Source of the DNA: Terebella lapidaria
Lineage: Eukaryota; Annelida; Polychaeta; Terebellida; Terebellidae
Direction of reading: 5' to 3'
Assembly: GCA_949152475.1 (NCBI GenBank)
Contig: OX424569.1
Coordinates: 32,347,950-32,411,949, forward strand
DNA length: 64,000 nt
This document shows positions 1 through 11,439 of this stretch, one piece after another (positions within the stretch are counted from its first letter, which is position 1; every line of letters starts with the position of its first letter). The notes below the pieces were generated by a model. That model was not told the origin of the DNA. It saw nothing but the letters and a program-made list of their open reading frames with translations, and searched no databases. The position numbers and the translations under genes are program-made.

Positions 1-1010
1 GTTCGCATAATCCAAAAGACATGAAATTTTTTATATAATCGTTTCATAGCCTTCACACATAGTCTCCACATATGTAAACTAATGGATATATAAATGACTC
101 AATGGAATGTGTTTACAGGACTCGGGCCTAGGTTTACTGCCAGCCAATCAGGGCCTCGCACATAAAACGTCACAGAAGGAGACAGTGCAGATTTTTCATG
201 TAACTCGGAGTCCACACCGCCGGCTAATATACAGGTGTACAGTAGAAACAACTACATTTAACACACTGTCTGCCCCTGATGACGCCAGTGTGTCTTTGGA
301 TAAACTATTTGGTCGGGCTTTGTTTCTATTGCAAAATGTTGTATTTTATGTTTCTTATTGGCATCATCAAAATCTGATTGTATTGGTGGTAATAGATTGA
401 TACTTACATACAATGGTACATAAACACCGAACCCTTCTCCAGTGAGTGCAGCTCATATATTTAATTTGTAGTTCAAGCAATAGTTGTCAATCGATTGTCG
501 GTTTATTATACATGGTAAAGTTATATACCAAATGACATAGCGAGGCCTATAATTTTACTTATACGAAGCACAAGTTGAACAACAGCTTCAGCCATTGTCT
601 ACTTTGAATCAGTTTACCATTTTATCGAATCCCATATCTCCCAGTAGTAGGAATAAGAGAGGTGCCAATGCGATTAAATATCTATACTGCAACAAACACA
701 GTATCGGTTGGAAACCTCATCTGTCGGAGTGGTTTTTGGATATTTGTTTTTGTTTTGTGTTTTGTCGTCAAAAAAAAATCAGAACGGTGCAATACATTAA
801 ACTGAGCAGTACACAGATTGATGCAGACAAACTTCATTCTTGTCTCCCAGGAGTGGATTTATGGGGAACCATATGTTAGCTCATGCCAGATATGCTTTAT
901 TGTGGCTCTATAAGTAGCCCGCGATGACAGCCTATGATGTCCTCCACGCCTCTTGTGTGGAGGATCTACCCCTGTATTTGCATAGAACACGAACTCACTC
1001 ACGTTGTCAG

Positions 1011-1175
1011 CTGCTAAGCATGTCAGGATGACGCTGGAGGACAACGGGTATACCTTGAAGGTACGCGAAGTGTGCAAGGACTGTCCGGATGGTACCTCGG
1101 ACCTGGCGACTATCCAGTGTGAGGCTACCAACCGATATGGACGAGTCTATACCAGTGCCTATTTCAACGTTCTTT
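1011..1175 (+). CDS. Internal exon of an L1/neuroglian-like Ig-domain protein (partial gene)
   Basis: The plus-strand frame encodes the second half of an immunoglobulin fold: a strand reading NGYTLKVREV, then DLATIQCEATNRYG with the conserved F-strand cysteine, ending in a G strand reading AYFNVL. The combination of IQCEATNRYG and AYFNVL resembles the Ig repeats of L1CAM/neuroglian-type neural adhesion receptors, which act at the cell surface. That family assignment is by eye. The exon starts after an acceptor ending ttgtcag at 1010 and stops before a gtatgt donor at 1176. Both borders are phase 1, the usual phase for Ig exons, and 165 bp fits that exactly. No initiator codon is expected. Upstream exons must lie left of the window. 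An alternative acceptor lies a few bases inside, at catgtcag. Hemicentin- or contactin-like Ig proteins are other possibilities. Confidence 0.6.
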
Positions 1176-1436
1176 GTATGTTTGAGTGAGTGTGTCATTT
1201 TTTCATCTTATTGGTTCCAATCTGACTTTATTCCTGTATTTTTTCGTGTGAACTATATATTTATTCACAGAAAATGTTAGCGTATTAACTGTATTCACAG
1301 AGTAATCATACATCCGTTAGCTTTTGCCCAGCTGCCAGATTATCATACACCTGAACATATCAGCTATTGAATCCACATTGACTTTTCCCGTTCGTGCTTC
1401 TGTAAATAAAGGACAAGATATTCTTATCTCAATCAG

Positions 1437-1729
1437 CTCACACCGTCATAACGCAACCACCACGTGATGTCACCTTCAACCATGACGTCAGACAATTCGA
1501 GTATGAGGCGCGTCAGATGATAGCACGCCACTCAACATAGACTGGCACTTTGATCGTAGCGTTATTCACCCGTCTCAGTGGTGGATTGAAAGTCCGAGAC
1601 CTGGAACATCTATCCTGACAATCATGCCAAGGTCTCACCAACAGGCCGAGCAATTGGTTGGCCAGTACTTTTGTTCAATCGATAACACATACAGTTTGAC
1701 AGTGGCGTGGGCAGAGTTGCTCCCACCGG
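1437..1729 (+). pseudogene. Next Ig-domain exon, with a frameshift and a lost cysteine
   Basis: This exon continues the Ig protein of the preceding exon. It opens after a pyrimidine-rich acceptor ending caatcag and closes before a gtaaat donor at 1730, and its phase 1 start matches the previous donor. The first part reads ITQPPRDVTF and the second LNIDWHFDRSVI...LTI...QYFCSIDNT, a full Ig layout with the B-strand region, the W of strand C and the YxC of strand F. The two halves lie in different frames. The exon is 293 bp, one base short of a phase 1-1 exon, and the first frame meets a TAG after ARHST. The shift falls between about 1510 and 1530. The expected B-strand cysteine codon is TAT (FEYEA). 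It may be a decayed gene copy, or an intact gene with one sequencing deletion plus a real substitution. Confidence 0.5.
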
Positions 1730-2589
1730 GTAAATTGTACTGCATTCGTTAACATTTCCATTAGGCTCAATGAGACATCAGATACGTCAGAAGAAGGAAA
1801 TGAGTTGGAAGGAGAACTTAAAAGTAACTATCTTGTCAGCATTCAATAACCAGATACATGACATATCGATTACCTTATAAGTATGCATTCAAGGTATTCC
1901 GCTCCAAACAGTGGAGTAAGGAGGGGTTCAACAGTTTTCAAAAATATATTTGTAAACAAACTGTATCAACATGATCTAGAACTTCAATATGACATATTTT
2001 ATAGAGTAACTGATCAGCATCCTGAAACTGAAAAGAGAATGTAGGGGCTCACCGTATCCGTTCGCATGGAAAACATGATGCACAATGTAAATATGGACAA
2101 AAAAAACATGCAAAAATGCAGAAAAAGGATGTCATTTTAGTGTATGTGATTTTGATCGAATATATCGAAGAAACCAAAACGGTGACCCCTTATTTGAGAT
2201 CATGTTCAAGCAATAACTTTCAAATTTTGACTCTCCGATACCTCACTGTTTGTAGCGGACTACGTAAATGGATTCTGGAACATAATAGTTTATAGAGTAA
2301 TAATAAAGTATGCATATTTGTATTCACATTCATGTCAACTTTTCGGAATTCCATCAAAGCATGGTTCACTTTTATACATCAGCTACAGCTTGGTGAAGAA
2401 GCGTTCAGAAGGAAAAGAAGGGACATGAACTCTACTGGAACATACAATGAATGAAGTACATCGGTCATCAACACTGGGTTCTATCCATAGAGATCCAGTT
2501 GGTACAAGTTCGACTGAATATGTATATCCATTCGACGACTGTTCAAGATTAGCGAACTTGATATTATTCATACAAATATGCAATTTTTT

Positions 2590-2872
2590 TTGCAGACCCG
2601 TCTAAAGATCAAAATAGCCGCCGCGTAAGACAGCCGATTCAAATGCAACGAAACTTATATGTTTCACGAAGGTACATAACAAGAATCTTTTGAAGAAAAA
2701 AGTCTCATAACTGATCAAATAGTTTAGATATTTCTGTTCAAAACTTCTGACAGATTTGGCCTTAAGCTTTAAATATAGTTATACAGACGGACGTTGTCGG
2801 CAGCCGGACGACGACGGTCAAAACGTCATGCCAATAGATTATCGGATCAAAGGTTCGGTAACCTAAATCTAT
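2590..2872 (+). repeat. Decayed 3' fragment of the ggtaacc-ended dispersed repeat
   Basis: The text from the phrase aaaatagccgcc through a run of gacgacg units to the terminal ggttcggtaacctaaa aligns by eye with 46495-46863. Shared blocks include caacgaaacttat, aaggtacataa, gaatcttttga and the terminal ccaatagattatcgga. It is an old, diverged partial copy in the same orientation. It shows no coding capacity. Confidence 0.7.
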
Positions 2873-5037
2873 TGTAATTACACAAATGCGGGCGGTGTAG
2901 TGTCTATCCATGCTCTTGTCATCATTTCCAGTAGCCTTCATGCAATGTGAATGAAACTATGGTTTATAAATCTGCAATCACATAACATACGAAGAGTCTT
3001 TTTTGGTCATCAGTAGTGTCACAAATGTTTTATCTGAAACAACAATGATAAAATCACTGCTCATATAATATTGTTTGTGACATTGTATACCCAGACAGTG
3101 AAGTTATTTCATGCTGCTGTTAAAAAGTACTTTAAAAAAACTTCCTTAGCACAGCAATTGATTTATACCCAGCGCCCATGATAATATCTCTTGTTCGCTC
3201 GGATATCGGTATGAAAGTGGTCATTAATGTATCATGGGATACACCAGAGAACCTGGGGGCCATTTAGCATGACTCAAGGGAACAAATTGCTATGGTTCAC
3301 GCCACAAGTGAATCATACCCCATATCTCACAATTAGGTATCGCGTTATCTATACTAAGAATTTGAAAGCTATTTTTAAAATCTAGTGAAAAAGATGTCTG
3401 ACCCAATAGAAACATGGAATGCCAATAGTTCCAATGGACTCACGTGCGGAATGCAGTTGTAGTTAATTTATCACACAAATGAATGTTCCTAAGAAAAGGA
3501 AATGTAAATTTCATTGTCATATAGTTGGTGATATATTCATGCCACTAACTTTATCCATTTTACACAATAATTTTCGCTGGTATACTCTAAGATTTCACAT
3601 ACTTCGTATCTCTGCACTTTTCTGGAATAATTTCAACTCATGAGCACATCGTCCCCTCGTACACTATCGCAATTTACATCCAATAAACCTGAATACCAAC
3701 AATACCAACAAGTGTAACAAGAGCAACCTTGGCTGCTTAAAAGCTACTAAAATGTAGGTTAACCAAGTTAGTACGAGTGCAGATGCTGTGGACATAACAG
3801 TTGGCTACAAAAACAATGTTTCATGCTTAGTTTGGAAAAAAGCAAATGGTTATACTTGGTCGATCTGGTTGAAATTTTGTTTGCATTTCTCGTATTAAAG
3901 TGATTGTCTTATTGGGTTTGAGTATTTATGAAAGCATATTATTTATTTAATTGGACCTGTAAAAATTACGAGGACACTTAAAACTTGGGATAATAAAAAA
4001 ATGATGAGCACTTACTTCCTTTGTTGTCTATCGGTAATTGAATACTCGGTATATATTTCCATGTAACGTTACTCTTAGGCTGTAGATAAGTGACAATGGG
4101 GATTAAACAAACTGACCTGAGAGACTGTAGTGATAATTACCACCTCACACCTACCAATGTAATCGACCATATCAATAATTAAAGATTCACACTGTTCATT
4201 TGTACATGCAAACAAATAACAAAAACATTAACGCTTAGTGTCAACGGGACTGACGTATACAGACCCCCTGAACTCGACTGACATTTCATCTCAATCATGA
4301 CAAAACGAAGATCAAAGTTATTATCAACATAACAATACCTGATATTCCCTCGCAACTTTCAGTGGTACAATGTTGGAACATCGATATCTGGGCGAAGATA
4401 TCCACGTACATTGGTGTACCCTGGTCATAGTATATTGCATTTATTTCACAAAGTGCCCAAGCTGCAAGTTTCCTATTAGATAAAACAGTCGAGAATAGTA
4501 CATACCACTGCCAACCACCTGTCAGCATTAAACCTGACTCAACAAAGAAGGATTACAAGCTCTCATTTCGTTTTTTGTTTGACAGAATATGCAAACAACT
4601 TTGGAGCATTGGAAATCACAAATTGATCTAACAAATTTCCACAACCGCAAGAATGACGATTCCATCACATTATCCGTCATTCTGCAGAGGATACGAGACA
4701 TCGGGATGTCAATAAAGTCATGGGATTTGGTTGGTATCCCTGCCATAATGGGGGTTGACAAGACAGGCAAGAGACATGATGCAGACCTCGGAATGTCATG
4801 TTCGTGTGGTTGTTGGGGTATTGATCTTCATTGCTTTTTTGTATGTAGACTTGCATGTGACATCTACACTGTATTCATTATCATATATATTGCTAAGATT
4901 ATGCCTTTATACACCCTATATTGTGTATAGTAGAAAACGTATGGACGGAAAAGCAAGCCTTGAAATAAAGCATCACATGCATTGGGTTTGTGAGTCGCTC
5001 TTCATCACCAACACTGGATTTTGACGATACCGAGAAC

Positions 5038-5110
5038 AAAAAAAATTTGTATTCCAAGAAAAGAAATTTGTATTCCAAAAAAAAAATTTGTATTCCAAGA
5101 AAAAAATCCA
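5038..5110. repeat. Short tandem repeat, unit about 20 bp, three and a half copies
   Basis: The phrase aaatttgtattccaagaaaa recurs three times in direct succession with small changes in its A-run. Confidence 0.85.
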
Positions 5111-5322
5111 GAACATCAAAACTGATCCACAACAATGCCATTAAACAATCATTTCGACAATCTGTTCAGGACGGGACAACAGTATCAATATTTTAACACA
5201 ATAATCACAATAATGAAAAAAAAAACAGTTTATCGTTGAATGTATGAAACTCACGAAGATATATTGCTTCACTTTAATTTATCTAGCGCCAATTTAATAT
5301 TTCTAAATAACGTTGGATAATA

Positions 5323-5772
5323 ATGGGACAGATGTGTGACATAAACACGCCTACCTCATTTCTAGTACGTGCAATTCACCACGTGATTCGTTGGAGAAAC
5401 TTTAACAGTGTTTTTTCCCCTCCTGACGCGTGTGTCACACGTGACATCTGTGAGTATCACCAAATGTTGTGTGTCGTGACTCGTCGTTGTGTAATTCCAC
5501 CAGGGTGGTGTGCATCGCATCTAAACATGAAATTGGATCTAGCAAAATATTCCCTTGGGAAATTGGAGAATATGGTGCATGGCATGTATATGCATGGCGC
5601 CAGTGTGGATTCCGATTGTCCGTATGGAGTTTATTATTGTAATAAGTGTCCTGTCCTTGGGGTAATACTGGATACGTTTTCTCTGATGTCAACCGAAGGG
5701 GTTTGCATTTTGAGGATCTATTATGATAAAAATTTCTTTTACACCCTACATCTACCGCAGAACATTAACTGA
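5323..5772 (+). CDS. Unrecognised 149-codon open frame, probably chance
   Basis: An ATG-started frame of 149 codons in host DNA is the longest open frame outside the mobile elements in the left third of the window. I recognise no domain. It is moderately cysteine-rich, with pairs such as DSDCPYGVYYCNKC near its end, and has no clear signal peptide or membrane segment. Its start lies in AT-rich sequence without a promoter-like context, and no splice borders are obvious around it. A real small gene, an exon of a larger gene, or a random open frame are all possible; the last is most likely. Confidence 0.12.
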   Translation: MGQMCDINTPTSFLVRAIHHVIRWRNFNSVFSPPDACVTRDICEYHQMLCVVTRRCVIPPGWCASHLNMKLDLAKYSLGKLENMVHGMYMHGASVDSDCPYGVYYCNKCPVLGVILDTFSLMSTEGVCILRIYYDKNFFYTLHLPQNIN

Positions 5773-5873
5773 ATTATTCAAAAGATCGGATATCACGTCA
5801 TGTTCATATTGACATCATGATAGATCTACAATAAAATGTTTCAATAGTGTCGGGAACCTCGAAATAAATTTAA

Positions 5874-6433
5874 TTTAAAGCAGCTGCCTTCGAATGTATG
5901 CAATATTTTCTTCAAAACTAAATCTTAGTGAAACACATCTAATGCAAGATAATAAGACATGTGCACAGTGACTTTGACGATTACACGCCGTCAGAGTTGT
6001 CTTTTCATCCGATTTAACACACATTTTATGCCAGTTTTGTATATAAACAAACGAACTGTATCAGCACACGCAGATGTAGACAAAGCGTAAAAATGCAAGA
6101 TGAACTGACAATTCCACACACATGACGGTATATCACTAATTATTTTCTCATAACTACACCATATTTGCATATACAAACTGGAAATGTGCTCAATGTGGAA
6201 CTTTAAGGCAAATTTGGGCATTTGTTTACATTCGAGTTTGATGGATACACTTCGTTTGTTTATAAACAAAACCTGTCATAAAATGTGTGTTAAATCGGAT
6301 GAAAAGACAAATCGGACGGAGTGTATTCGTTAAAATCAGTGTGCACATGTTTTATTATATTGTATTAGATGTGTTGCACTAAGATTTAGTTTTGAAGGAA
6401 ATATTGCATACATTTCAAGGCAGCTGCTTTAAA
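5874..6433. mobile_element. 560-bp MITE-like element with terminal inverted repeats of about 180 bp
   Basis: The left end (tttaaagcagctgcctt...) and the reverse complement of the right end match for about 180 bp with scattered mismatches. Landmarks are caaaactaaatcttagtg, acatgtgcaca, gtcttttcatccgattta and acacacattttatg. The middle of about 190 bp is unique and AT-rich, without coding potential. This is the shape of a non-autonomous DNA transposon or foldback element. A target-site duplication is not clear; TTAA-like sequence lies at the left border. Confidence 0.75.
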
Positions 6434-8044
6434 ACACACCCGGATAGGCATTTAAACATGGGAAATGCACTGTGAATAGCAAATTGTAATAGTTACGAAC
6501 GTGGGGCAGGAATATTTTTGCACACGTTTTTTTCCTTCTAGTCCAATGAACCTCTATTGACACACTTCGTTATGATTACCAAGTAAACATATGATTTTTT
6601 TAGTATGAACGTACAATGTAATATGTAGTTTGAATGAATCCAGACCACACCGAGTTTTCCTCCCCTCAGATAACGACTTCCTTCAGCTGCCCTATTACGA
6701 CACCTCGTCACAATAACCCGCTGTGAGGTGGTCGTTCAACCTCTGAACAGATACTAATCAAGGCCACAATAATTGTCTGAAGGAACTTTTTGTCTCCTAG
6801 TACAATGTAGGTCAGTTTCCCACCGACGGCAGACTCCAATCCCACGGAAAAGACAAGAAAAGTCGTCAAGGATATTTCGAATGGAAATGAATGATCTCCT
6901 CTCTGTATATGGAATATGATTATTGATTTCATTGCAATCAACTTACGATATTGCAGAACGAGAATACATTTCTATGGACATGTGATCGAATTATGGCCGA
7001 TCACTATATTTTTGTTTTTGCATATATTACCATAAGAGGACGTCAGGCTCCGACATTACTTCCAAATACTGGAGGATTTAAGTGGCTCTAGCATCCACAT
7101 CTATCGCCAACGTTTGTTTGATATTCCCTGGCTTGGCGGATATCATAAAACAGAGCTGCTATGGAAAATCACGAATCCATCTAAGTGGGGAACACTGTCC
7201 GTGTAAATTCGCAGATAGTGCGGTTGTTTGTTCTGAACAAACACAAATTCGTAGAAATGAATCGATATACCACTAACCTTTACACACACTGTAATTCAAA
7301 CGGCTGTTCATATTGTATACGTAGTCAAATGACCAAACAATTATCACCTGATTAACACATCATGTATCATATTATCAAATTCACAGGCTGGAATTACTTA
7401 CATGTTTTTGTTCATGCACCTGAAATGTTTCAGTGGTGAATCTTTATGTAACCTCGACCTGTCTACAAGGTTAAGATGTTTGCAGTCCCAATGGTGTCGG
7501 TTATATACAGGTTTGACTGTACATGACGTGACAATGAAAATATTATATTATAATAAATCAATATCATTGTATATTGAACATACACATCCAAATTCCCGAG
7601 AAAAAAAACACTTTCAAAATTGATCGTGAATGTCAATTCATTCCAAAGTCTCACATAGTCAATGAAGACGAGACCTTCATACATAGTGCATTTTCACGAA
7701 ATTTAAAGTTAACAAGTATATATAAAAACGGCGATGTGACGAATATTTTTTTCAGCAGATACTGTGGCAATGATCTGTGTGACAACATATATATTAGCTT
7801 TGATGCATGGAGCAGAATGATTAATTTTTGTAGGAAGTGTTGTAACTCTTGACCTTTGTTGGAAGTTTGGTTGTGACACGGTTTAGCTGAAAAAAAAAGT
7901 ATAACATGAACATGTATGATGAATACACAGGCACACAGGTCTCTGATATATGCCGAAACATTTCGATCTTGTGCTGTGTGTGTGGTCACTAGTTTAATTA
8001 TTATTGTTGAATTGCGTCCAAAAAATAACCACGTTGAAATGTAA
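6434..8044. other. AT-rich non-coding stretch
   Basis: I see no gene or repeat I can support. A minus-strand hydrophobic frame at 6708-6941 and small frames at 7402-7989 have no recognised family and no good splice borders. Confidence 0.5.
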
Positions 8045-8290
8045 TTAATAGACGTAGAATCAATACGCAGTCTAAGTACTAGTATTCCGAACGAACAAAA
8101 CAGGCTCCGTTATCCAATCTCATAGTCCTGTGACAGAAAGTCATATCAGACATACGAAGTGAGAGAAAACAAAAACGACAGGGAAACTCATGAACCCCCC
8201 AAAATAGCCATTAGGAGGTGAAATCAAGTGTTCCGGAATAAGTGAGCATTTCCTGCCCCACTAGTGACACCTGTCATGAATTCCCCAACA

Positions 8291-8827
8291 TTAACATGAA
8301 AATAGATCTAGTTGCATGGCAGTCCTGGATTTGGTGTATTCATCAATCAGATCATGATGACGTCCGTAGAATTTCTTAAAGGCAGCTCTAAATCTTGGTA
8401 AAACATACCCTTGTCGCCTTGTCGCAGAGACTAGCTGGGCACTTCGATAAAATAAGTCCTCATATTTGCAACTAGCTCTGGAATAGCGTATAAGCTGAGA
8501 AACAAACACACCATATGCTGGTGACACAGGATTGTTGCTGCTTAGAAAAGGGAAATTGAAAATGGAAAATTTGGAATCATTACGTTTGTCATATAATCTA
8601 GTTGAGAGGTTAGAATCATTATCAATCTCCAACCTCAGGTCTAGATAGTTGGCAAAATTAGCGGAGTCTTTAGTATCCTTAATTTCAAGTTCCTTAGGAT
8701 ACATGACATCCAAATAATCACCAAACTTGGGATTATTTAGCGATAATACATTGTCTATGTATCGGGAAGTGAAATTAAAATGACATGAGGTCCTCCTTCT
8801 CAGAACCTCTTCGTACAGACGACTCAA
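8291..8827 (-). pseudogene. PLE reverse transcriptase, C-terminal 178-codon fragment
   Basis: The open frame covers the palm motif C region to the end of the protein. It begins in RYIDNVLSLNN, corresponding to the catalytic YIDD box, and runs through YPKELEIKDT, NYLDLRLEI and AYGVFVSQLIRYSRASCKYED to a stop after LDLFSC. The second catalytic aspartate is asparagine here (YIDN), so this copy would be inactive even if complete. The N-terminal RT motifs (fingers and GIPMG box) are missing upstream. It is closely similar to the plus-strand copy at 23634-24276, which keeps YIDD. No GIY-YIG endonuclease domain follows; the frame stops soon after the thumb region. Confidence 0.85.
8462..8537 (-). 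repeat. 76-bp PLE segment duplicated at 9086-9161
   Basis: The bases from atatttgcaactagctctgg to caggattgttg appear again 624 bp to the right, in the same orientation and apparently identical. This copy is in place within the RT frame; the other is out of context. Confidence 0.9.
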
Positions 8828-9085
8828 ATAGGGTTTGTAGCTCCTTAATACTACTCAAGTAACGAGACTCTCAATTGAGTTGGTGTTCTTGCATTTTAAG
8901 CCTCATTGAAAGTAGAAGACCGAGTTGTACAACGAAGGCGTTCCCGATGTGAGCAATGTGTTAGGTAAGTCAATTTTGTTGAGTTGCCCAGATGACTTGA
9001 AAGTGATCTAAATGGCTCTTTGAGCAATATCAAGGCCTTGTTGGAAAAACAAAGGGGCGAAAGTATGGAATTTTCCAGTGGTGCA

Positions 9086-9161
9086 ATATTTGCAACTAGC
9101 TCTGGAATAGCGTATAAGCTGAGAAACAAACACACCATATGCTGGTGACACAGGATTGTTG
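9086..9161 (-). repeat. Second copy of the 76-bp PLE segment, out of context
   Basis: It matches 8462-8537 with sharp borders on both sides and is flanked by sequence that is not PLE coding sequence. It looks like a templated insertion or the remnant of a second PLE copy. Confidence 0.85.
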
Positions 9162-9345
9162 AGACGAATGAATGTACAAAATCATGCTTACGGGTATAAT
9201 TGGTTGTGAAGTCATGTGTGTGTTGTAATATCCATTGTACCACAGGTAACACCTTTAACAATAGGCCAGACTGTGGTCTATTCAACATACACCACTGTCT
9301 GCAGTGGAATATAGGTTAGTCCATGGTTCTTTGCAGTAGCTTATT

Positions 9346-9422
9346 TTCCAGAATCTACTGGGAGACGGTTCCCAGTAGAATATTGCAGTAGATTATTATT
9401 TCCAATAATCTACTGCAATATA
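9346..9422. repeat. Double hairpin between the two PLE copies
   Basis: Two inverted repeats stand in series. The arms tctactggga (about 9353-9362) and tcccagtaga (9371-9380) form the first. The arms 9381-9398 and 9405-9422 are perfect 18-bp complements around a 6-base loop. Both share the core agtaga/tctact, so the structure may have grown by duplication. It lies between the 5' sides of the two head-to-head PLE fragments, where a PLE pseudo-LTR would be expected. Confidence 0.8.
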
Positions 9423-9765
9423 ATCTACTGCGTGTAAAAACAACAACCGCCAGTGTACAAACTGCATCTGCTCAAACAAGACGCGTTTGTTTGCGTACTA
9501 GCGAGTCGTTTTCATCATTGCCGAAACCTAATTCGTTTGATGCCATGGAACCTTGGTCGAGGCCAATATAATGTAGATGAGAAGGTGAACAATAAATGTG
9601 GTGTTACTGTTGAGTCCCAATTATAAATTCACCAAGACACTGAAAGGTGGTGGCACAAGCAGTGGGCATGGTCGTGAATCTAAAACCCTATTTGTATTCA
9701 TGATTCTTTCATAATCCGGGATTGATATATATTCATCATTATCATGCAAACCATTCATCATTATC

Positions 9766-10636
9766 ATGCAAACCGACCTCAATATAGTGGAGAATGAATC
9801 ATTGAAAGACATTTTGTCCAAAGGTCCCAAATATAGAGAGCCCACGTCGTTTTCATGGAGATACAATTTTAAGTTAATCATGGATGCAGTTGAGGAGCAT
9901 GCCAGAAAATGGACAAAGCGAGAAAAGGCAGAAACTGATTCTCTGTCAGAATGGGTCAAACAGATTAGGTCATTGGTAAACAAACGCATTAATGTTTTGT
10001 CAAAGTCAGTTAGTACTAAATATAGCTCTGTCTTCAATGATCCCGTGGTTACTAATAGTTTGTTGAAACTTCAAGAAAGGTTCGTCATTGTCCCTGCAGA
10101 TAAAGCTTCTAATAATGTTGTTTTTGTTTGTAAAGCATACTATATACAGTGCCTGTTTGACGAACTGGGTATTGCCAACAATACTAATTCCAATAGTACA
10201 TACCAAGCCATTACCGTGCCCAAACAGGATATCTTATCAAATCATTTGTCTGTATTGCATTCGTTTGGTATTACTACCTCATGTAAAGATTCTAATCTAC
10301 CGAACGTATATTGGATCCCAAAGTTGCACAAAAATCCACACAAACAAAGATATATTTCAGGTTCAGCATCGTGTTCTACCAAAGCCCTTTCTAAAATATT
10401 AACTATTATATTGTCTAAAATTAAACAGGGTCTCCAAAAGTACTCTGAAACCATCTATTCTAGAAGTGGTATAAACCAAATGTGGATATTAAAAAATTCC
10501 AAATCTTTATTAGAATATCTACATTCTCACACACTTTCAAATACTACTATATTGTAGTTAAATACAATACCGCTTATTTTGTTAAAGGCGACTCTGATGC
10601 CCCATACAAATATACTGAAATAGATGTGGTAAATAT
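9766..10636 (+). pseudogene. PLE reverse transcriptase, N-terminal part, cut by element 1
   Basis: The open frame from 9766 to 10557 encodes the upstream half of a Penelope-like RT. It contains the family-typical VIVPADKASNNVVFVCK block and VYWIPKLHKNPHKQRYISGSASCSTK, with the L-H-K-P and S-G motifs of the fingers. After a frame disruption near 10550 a neighbouring frame continues as VKYNTAYFVKGDSDAPYKYTEIDVVN up to the LTR of element 1 at 10637. The remaining RT, with the GIPMG and YIDD boxes, resumes at 23634 beyond the insertion. PLEs copy themselves by target-primed reverse transcription; this copy is dead through the frameshift and the insertion. A 23-bp tandem duplication (9732-9778) lies at its start. 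No N-terminal GIY-YIG domain is recognisable upstream. Confidence 0.85.
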
Positions 10637-11379
10637 TGTAGTAATTTTAGCGACTGTAACTCTCGTCCCTCCCGCGCACTACACATTTCCACAACAAACA
10701 TTCATTCTACATGACTTACATACAGGACAGGTACATACTATACGATCACAAGCATAAACTCCATGTAGTCATGGTTACACACACAGGTCAAACCACGCAC
10801 CTGCGGCCCCACTTGTTCAGTACACTCGGCCCCGTTTACTCGGCCTTGACCTTCACATGCACTGACTTCTAAACATAGAACTTGACACACATACTCCACA
10901 CATCACGTGCACAGATACAGGCATTACAAGTATTGACACGAGCCGGGGAAACCCACTTTCCCGGTGACATCAGCGCATTGCAGCATACATTTGACCAATC
11001 ACAACACCGCATACACTTGGCGGGAAATTACACAAGCACATGATCCCTCGGCCCCAGTCATCTGCGCAGTTGAGTAGAAGTGTTCAATGAAGACGGTCGT
11101 ATTTTATATTGTAACAAGAAGAACGGCCGTGAAGTATAAGTGAATATATATAAAGATATACTGTGGATATACGTGATTGAAGGACTATATTAATATTGGA
11201 TATTCATTGACTGGGAAATCACCGACGTAGGTGTGAGCGGCCCCGATTGTGGTGTGTGCGTGAACATCGGCATTGTCACCACAATAAACAGTTTGAATTG
11301 AACTGCCGGCTTGTTGGTCTGTTAGCACGACATCACAGACATTCGGCTTGATACGGGCCAAAGAACCGTATTCTTCACA
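10637..11379 (+). repeat. 5' LTR of element 1
   Basis: It starts tgtagtaatt and ends ttcttcaca. Compared with 22886-23629 I count about five substitutions and one single-base indel. It contains a TATA-like box at 11145-11155 and an AATAAA at 11283-11288, so U3, R and U5 are probably all present. Confidence 0.95.
11145..11155 (+). promoter_or_regulatory. TATA-like box in the 5' LTR
   Basis: tatatataaag, about 130 bp upstream of an AATAAA signal (11283-11288). This spacing fits a U3 promoter with the poly(A) signal in or near R. The same pair occurs in the 3' LTR. Confidence 0.55.
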
Positions 11380-11380
11380 T

Positions 11381-11398
11381 TGGCGCCGTAGACCAGGA
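11381..11398 (+). promoter_or_regulatory. Primer binding site of element 1
   Basis: It reads tggcgccgtagaccagga, one base after the 5' LTR, and begins with TGG as expected for pairing with a tRNA CCA end. The corresponding site of element 2 (tggtgccgtgaccaggat) is closely similar. I cannot name the tRNA for this version. Confidence 0.7.
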
Positions 11399-11439
11399 TC
11401 TGAGCTAGTCTCGGATCTTCGACCCAGACCTGACCGGCA

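Larger units (their letters stand above)
1730..5322. other. AT-rich non-coding stretch
   Basis: No gene is supported here. The stretch holds the decayed repeat at 2590-2872 and the short tandem repeat at 5038-5110, listed separately. Short overlapping reading frames at 4295-5141 include a hydrophobic run (VVVGVLIFIAFLYV, near 4810-4860), but I find no convincing splice borders or family match. If the Ig gene continues rightward, its later exons may lie here, but I could not recognise any. Confidence 0.5.
8045..9288 (-). mobile_element. Minus-strand Penelope-like element fragment (3' part plus rearranged sequence)
   Basis: From about 8045 to 8830 this region is the inverted counterpart of 23700-24540. 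It carries the end of the reverse-transcriptase frame and then the 3' untranslated tail, with blocks such as gttatccaatctcatagtc and the tail near 8050. Sequence to the right, to about 9288, includes a repeated piece of the same gene (see 9086-9161) but is otherwise not recognisable PLE coding sequence. With the plus-strand copy that follows, it makes a head-to-head pair, an arrangement often seen in PLEs. Confidence 0.7.

Noticed and set aside
4589-5141. Overlapping frames with a hydrophobic run, possibly a signal-anchor exon
   Set aside because: Three overlapping frames on two strands compete, no consistent donor or acceptor fits, and the right part is a short tandem repeat.
6708-6941. Minus-strand hydrophobic frame that could be a transporter exon
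   Set aside because: No recognisable family motif and no convincing splice borders. Base composition alone can yield such a frame.
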